DNA from: Burkholderia sp. OK233
GTDB lineage: Bacteria > Pseudomonadota > Gammaproteobacteria > Burkholderiales > Burkholderiaceae
Assembly: GCF_900230185.1 (NCBI RefSeq)
Contig: NZ_OCSR01000001.1
Location: 3,038,001-3,102,000 of the forward strand
Reading direction: 5' to 3'
Length of the DNA: 64,000 nt
Below the pieces are notes generated by a model, which was given only the letters and a program-made list of their open reading frames with translations, searched no databases and was not told where the DNA came from. This document shows, in pieces, positions 60,208 through 64,000 of the stretch; the stretch's first letter is position 1, and the number at the start of each line of letters is the position of its first letter. The position numbers and the translations under genes were made by a program.

Positions 60208-63200
60208 ATGAACGCACCTCAAGTTTTCGATCCGCACGGGGCCGCCACTGTGGTGGCCGCCGACCCCGAAGCGCGTCTGCGCGAAATTCCCTATAACTAC
60301 ACGTCGTTTTCCGACCGCGAAATCGTCATCCGCCTGCTCGGCGACGAAGCCTGGGCGGCCTTGGCCGAACTGCGCGCGGAACGCCGCACCGGCCGCTCGG
60401 CGCGGATGCTGTACGAAGTGCTCGGCGACATCTGGGTCGTGCGCCGCAATCCTTACCTGCAAGACGACCTGCTCGACAATCCGAAGCGCCGCGCGTTGCT
60501 GATCGAGGCGCTGCACCACCGCCTGACCGAGATCGAGAAGCGCCGTCGCGCCGATCTGGTCGAGCACGGCGATGAAGCGGGTGTCGATCGGGCTGCCCGC
60601 GTTGAAACGCTGGTCGCGGCTGCACGCGGTGCCGTCGACGATTTCGAAAGCGAATTCCAGAAGACCTTCGATCTGCGCCGTCGCGCGAACAAGGTGCTGG
60701 GCAAGGTCACGGAAAAAGACAACATCAAGTTCGACGGCCTGTCCCGCGTGTCGCACGTGACCGACGCGACCGACTGGCGCGTCGAGTACCCGTTCGTCGT
60801 GCTGACGCCGGATACCGAAGCCGAGATCGCCGGCATGATCAAGGCGTGTTTCGAGCTCGGTCTGACCGTGATTCCGCGCGGAGGCGGCACGGGTTATACG
60901 GGCGGCGCGGTGCCGCTCACGCCGTTCTCGGCTGTCATCAACACTGAAAAGCTCGAACAGCTGGGCGCGGTTGAGATGACCGAACTGCCGGGCGTCGATC
61001 GCAAGGTGGCGACGATTTTCTCCGGCGCGGGCGTGGTCACACGCCGCGTGACCGAGGCGGCCGAGCAGGCCGGCTTCGTGTTCGCCGTCGATCCGACTTC
61101 ACTGGATGCGTCCTGCGTGGGCGGCAACGTCGCGATGAACGCGGGCGGCAAGAAAGCGGTGTTGTGGGGCACGGCGCTGGATAACCTCGCCTGGTGGCGC
61201 ATGGTCGACCCGGAAGGGAACTGGCTCGAAGTCACGCGTCTCGACCACAACATGGGCAAGATTCACGACATCGAAGTCGCGCGTTTCGAGCTCAAATGGT
61301 TCGACGGCAACTACGCGCCGGGCGAAAAGCTGCTGCGCACGGAAGCGCTCAATATCAAGGGCCGCGTGTTCCGCAAGGAAGGTCTCGGCAAGGACGTGAC
61401 CGACAAATTCCTCGCCGGCCTGCCGGGCGTGCAGAAGGAAGGCTGCGACGGCCTGATCACGTCGGCGCGCTGGGTGCTGCACAAGATGCCGGCGCATACG
61501 CGCACGGTCTGCCTCGAATTCTTCGGTCAGGCCCGTGAAGCGATTCCGAGCATCGTCGAGATCAAAGACTATCTGTTCGAAACGTCGAAGCAGGGCGGCG
61601 CGATTCTCGCCGGCCTCGAGCATCTGGACGAACGCTATCTGCGCGCGGTCGGTTATGCGACCAAGAGCAAGCGCAATGCGTTTCCGAAGATGGTGCTGAT
61701 CGGCGACATCGTCGGCGATGACGCCGATGCGGTCGCCCAGGCCACCTCGGAAGTCGTGCGCATGGCCAACGGCAAGAGCGGCGAAGGTTTCGTCGCCGTC
61801 AACGCCGAAGCGCGCAAGCGTTTCTGGCTCGACCGCAGCCGTACCGCCGCGATTGCCAAGCACACCAACGCGTTCAAGATCAACGAAGACGTGGTGATCC
61901 CGCTCGACCGCATGGGCGAGTACACCGACGGTATCGAACGCATCAACATCGAACTGTCGATCAAGAACAAGCTGCAACTGGTCGACGCACTCGAAGCGTT
62001 CTTCAAGGGCGGCAAGCTGCCGCTCGGCAAGAGCGACGACGCCAACGAAATCCCGAGCGCAGAGTTGCTCGAAGATCGCGTGCAACAGGCGCTCGATCTG
62101 CTGAAGAAGGTGCGTATGCGCTGGGAGTTCCTGCGCGACAAGCTCGATCTGTCGCTGCGCGAGGCGCAGCACTATCTGGTCGGCCTCGGCTACGAAGGGC
62201 TGGCGGAGAAGTTCGCCGATCGCGTCGACGCGCAGCCGGATGCGACCGTGTTCCTTATCACGCAGGACCGTACGGTGCGCGTGTCGTGGAAGGCCGAGAT
62301 CCGGGCTGAGTTGCGTCAGATCTTCAACGGCGGCGAGTTCAAGCCGATCCTCGAGGAAGCCCAGGCGATCCACAAGAAGGTCCTGCGTGGCCGTGTGTTC
62401 GTCGCGCTGCACATGCACGCGGGCGACGGCAACGTCCACACGAACCTGCCGGTCAACTCCGACAACTACGAGATGCTGCAGGACGCCCACACGGCGGTCG
62501 CGCGCATCATGAAGCTGGCGCGTTCGCTCGACGGCGTGATTTCCGGCGAACACGGCATCGGTATTACCAAGCTCGAGTTCCTGACCGACGAAGAGATCGG
62601 CGAATTCCGCGCGTACAAGCAGCGCGTCGATCCGCATGGCCGCTTCAACGCGGGCAAGCTGCTCGAAGGCGCCGACCTGCGCAACGCCTACACGCCGAGC
62701 TTTGGGCTGATGGGCTACGAATCGCTGATCATGCAGCAGTCCGACATCGGTGCGATTTCCGAGTCGATCAAAGACTGTTTGCGTTGCGGCAAGTGCAAGC
62801 CGGTGTGCGCGACCCACGTGCCGCGCGCGAACCTGCTGTACAGCCCGCGTAACAAGATTCTCGCGACCTCCTTGCTGGTTGAGGCGTTCCTGTACGAAGA
62901 GCAGACCCGCCGCGGCGTGTCGATCAAGCACTGGGACGAGTTCAACGACGTCGCCGATCACTGCACCGTCTGTCACAAATGCGTGACGCCGTGCCCGGTG
63001 AAGATCGATTTCGGCGATGTGACGATGAACATGCGCAACCTGCTGCGCAAGATGGGCAAGAAGAAGTTCAATCCGGGCAACGCGGCCGGCATGTTCTTCC
63101 TCAACGCCACCAATCCGCAGACCATCAACCTCGCGCGCACCGCGATGATGGGCATCGGCTACAAGGCGCAGCGCCTCGGCAACGACATGCTGAAGAAGTT

Positions 63201-64000
63201 CGCGAAGAAGCAGACGGCGCACCCGCCCGCAACCGTCGGCAAGCCGAAGGTCACGCAGCAGGTGATCCATTTCATGAACAAGAAGATGCCGGGCAATCTG
63301 CCGAAGAAAACGGCGCGCGCATTGCTCGATATCGAGGACAACAAGATCGTCCCGATCATCCGCAATCCGAAGACGACCACCGCTGATACGGAAGCGGTGT
63401 TCTACTTCCCGGGCTGCGGCTCCGAGCGGCTCTTCTCGCAAGTCGGTCTGGCGACGCAAGCCATGTTGTGGGAAGCGGGCGTGCAAACCGTGCTGCCGCC
63501 GGGCTACCTGTGTTGCGGCTATCCGCAGCGCGGCTCGGGCCAGTTCGACAAGGCCGAGCAGATCGTCACGGATAACCGTGTGCTGTTCCACCGCGTCGCG
63601 AATACGCTGAACTATCTCGACATCAAGACGGTGGTGGTGTCGTGCGGTACGTGTTACGACCAGCTCGCCGGTTACGAATTCGAGAAGATCTTCCCGGGCT
63701 GCCGGATCATCGACATCCACGAGTTTCTGCTCGAAAAAGGCATCAAGCTCGAAGGCGTGAACGGCGTGCGCTACATGTACCACGACCCGTGCCACTCGCC
63801 GATCAAGACGATGGACCCGGTCAAGCTCGTCAATCAGCTGATGGGGTCGGAGAACGACGGCTACAAGATCGAGAAGAACGATCGCTGCTGTGGCGAATCC
63901 GGCACACTCGCGGTGACACGCCCGGACATTTCGACGCAAGTCCGTTTCCGCAAGGAAGAGGAAATGCGCAAGGGCGCCGCGAAGCTGCGTGGCATTCCTT
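60208..64000 (+). CDS. DUF3683/FAD-linked oxidoreductase with Fe-S and CCG domains (partial, runs off the right edge)
   Basis: At least 1,264 residues, with no stop before the window ends. Domain order: N-terminal DUF3683-like region (about 1-190), FAD-binding PCMH domain with '[18 protein letters not shown]' near 222-239, FAD-oxidase C-terminal part with '[14 protein letters not shown]' and 'SGEHGIG', and two 4Fe-4S sites, '[11 protein letters not shown]' near 857 and '[12 protein letters not shown]' near 919. CCG modules ([10 protein letters not shown] near 1102, CCGESG near 1227) follow. The layout is like a fused GlcD/GlcF or D-lactate/D-2-hydroxyacid dehydrogenase. The start [13 protein letters not shown] is the first in-frame ATG. 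Substrate unknown. Confidence 0.9.
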   Translation, partial: MNAPQVFDPHGAATVVAADPEARLREIPYNYTSFSDREIVIRLLGDEAWAALAELRAERRTGRSARMLYEVLGDIWVVRRNPYLQDDLLDNPKRRALLIEALHHRLTEIEKRRRADLVEHGDEAGVDRAARVETLVAAARGAVDDFESEFQKTFDLRRRANKVLGKVTEKDNIKFDGLSRVSHVTDATDWRVEYPFVVLTPDTEAEIAGMIKACFELGLTVIPRGGGTGYTGGAVPLTPFSAVINTEKLEQLGAVEMTELPGVDRKVATIFSGAGVVTRRVTEAAEQAGFVFAVDPTSLDASCVGGNVAMNAGGKKAVLWGTALDNLAWWRMVDPEGNWLEVTRLDHNMGKIHDIEVARFELKWFDGNYAPGEKLLRTEALNIKGRVFRKEGLGKDVTDKFLAGLPGVQKEGCDGLITSARWVLHKMPAHTRTVCLEFFGQAREAIPSIVEIKDYLFETSKQGGAILAGLEHLDERYLRAVGYATKSKRNAFPKMVLIGDIVGDDADAVAQATSEVVRMANGKSGEGFVAVNAEARKRFWLDRSRTAAIAKHTNAFKINEDVVIPLDRMGEYTDGIERINIELSIKNKLQLVDALEAFFKGGKLPLGKSDDANEIPSAELLEDRVQQALDLLKKVRMRWEFLRDKLDLSLREAQHYLVGLGYEGLAEKFADRVDAQPDATVFLITQDRTVRVSWKAEIRAELRQIFNGGEFKPILEEAQAIHKKVLRGRVFVALHMHAGDGNVHTNLPVNSDNYEMLQDAHTAVARIMKLARSLDGVISGEHGIGITKLEFLTDEEIGEFRAYKQRVDPHGRFNAGKLLEGADLRNAYTPSFGLMGYESLIMQQSDIGAISESIKDCLRCGKCKPVCATHVPRANLLYSPRNKILATSLLVEAFLYEEQTRRGVSIKHWDEFNDVADHCTVCHKCVTPCPVKIDFGDVTMNMRNLLRKMGKKKFNPGNAAGMFFLNATNPQTINLARTAMMGIGYKAQRLGNDMLKKFAKKQTAHPPATVGKPKVTQQVIHFMNKKMPGNLPKKTARALLDIEDNKIVPIIRNPKTTTADTEAVFYFPGCGSERLFSQVGLATQAMLWEAGVQTVLPPGYLCCGYPQRGSGQFDKAEQIVTDNRVLFHRVANTLNYLDIKTVVVSCGTCYDQLAGYEFEKIFPGCRIIDIHEFLLEKGIKLEGVNGVRYMYHDPCHSPIKTMDPVKLVNQLMGSENDGYKIEKNDRCCGESGTLAVTRPDISTQVRFRKEEEMRKGAAKLRGIP

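Noticed and set aside
59883..60209. 108-codon minus-strand frame between ilvA and the oxidoreductase
   Set aside because: No ribosome-binding site, biased Arg/Ser/Gly composition, overlaps the promoter gap; nothing recognisable.
61099..63939. 946-codon minus-strand open frame
   Set aside because: It lies fully antisense to the flavin/Fe-S oxidoreductase, whose motifs are intact. Long antisense frames are common in GC-rich genes; the translation is Arg/Ala/Leu-rich without recognisable domains.

Overview
The window looks like a chromosomal segment of a Burkholderiales beta-proteobacterium, most likely Paraburkholderia/Burkholderia. The evidence is GC-rich coding DNA, the conserved gene order rapZ-hprK-ptsN-hpf-rpoN-lptB-lptA-lptC-kdsC-kdsD, and the uvrA-MFS-ssb block. 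This assignment is inferred from gene content and order; no database search was made. No tRNA, rRNA or CRISPR array was seen.

Layout. 1-13.4 kb is a housekeeping block: mutY, then a long minus-strand series with a Lon-like substrate-binding protein, rapZ, hprK and ptsN (PTS-Ntr control), hpf, rpoN and the LPS transport/Kdo genes. A complete 2.8-kb group II intron with its reverse transcriptase/maturase sits between hpf and ptsN. 13.5-18.8 kb (plus strand) holds a KefB-type antiporter, apt, a LysE exporter, a Nudix hydrolase and purU. 18.9-26.5 kb holds a PepSY membrane protein with a probable Fur box, an AI-2E-family permease, uvrA, an MFS transporter and ssb. 26.7-30.3 kb holds a DUF4239 protein, a chemoreceptor with a near-consensus FliA promoter, and a structured C4-like RNA ahead of an orphan gene.

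30.4-35.8 kb is a minus-strand respiratory operon: a B-family (ba3-like) haem-copper oxidase with subunits I and II, a 58-residue membrane subunit, and three c-type cytochrome genes carrying seven haem-binding sites in total. 36.2-38.5 kb is a divergent LysR/MFS pair. 38.9-46.0 kb is the most unusual locus: three tandem RcsB-like response regulators, an aquaporin and a BvgS/EvgS-like hybrid sensor kinase. The kinase gene is split by an apparent one-base deletion and is followed directly by 16 copies of ACAGC.

46.4-51.0 kb holds a CHRD protein, an esterase, an EcsC protein and an MFS/MarR pair. 51.2-55.5 kb is a compact D-amino-acid catabolism locus (D-serine dehydratase-like enzyme, RpiR regulator, N-acyl-D-amino-acid deacylase, RidA). 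55.5-56.4 kb is a non-coding composite element: two inverted arms of about 245 bp, each with a 15-bp hairpin, around a hexamer tandem repeat. 56.4-64 kb holds queF, a 5'-nucleotidase, ilvA and a giant flavin/iron-sulphur oxidoreductase running off the right edge.
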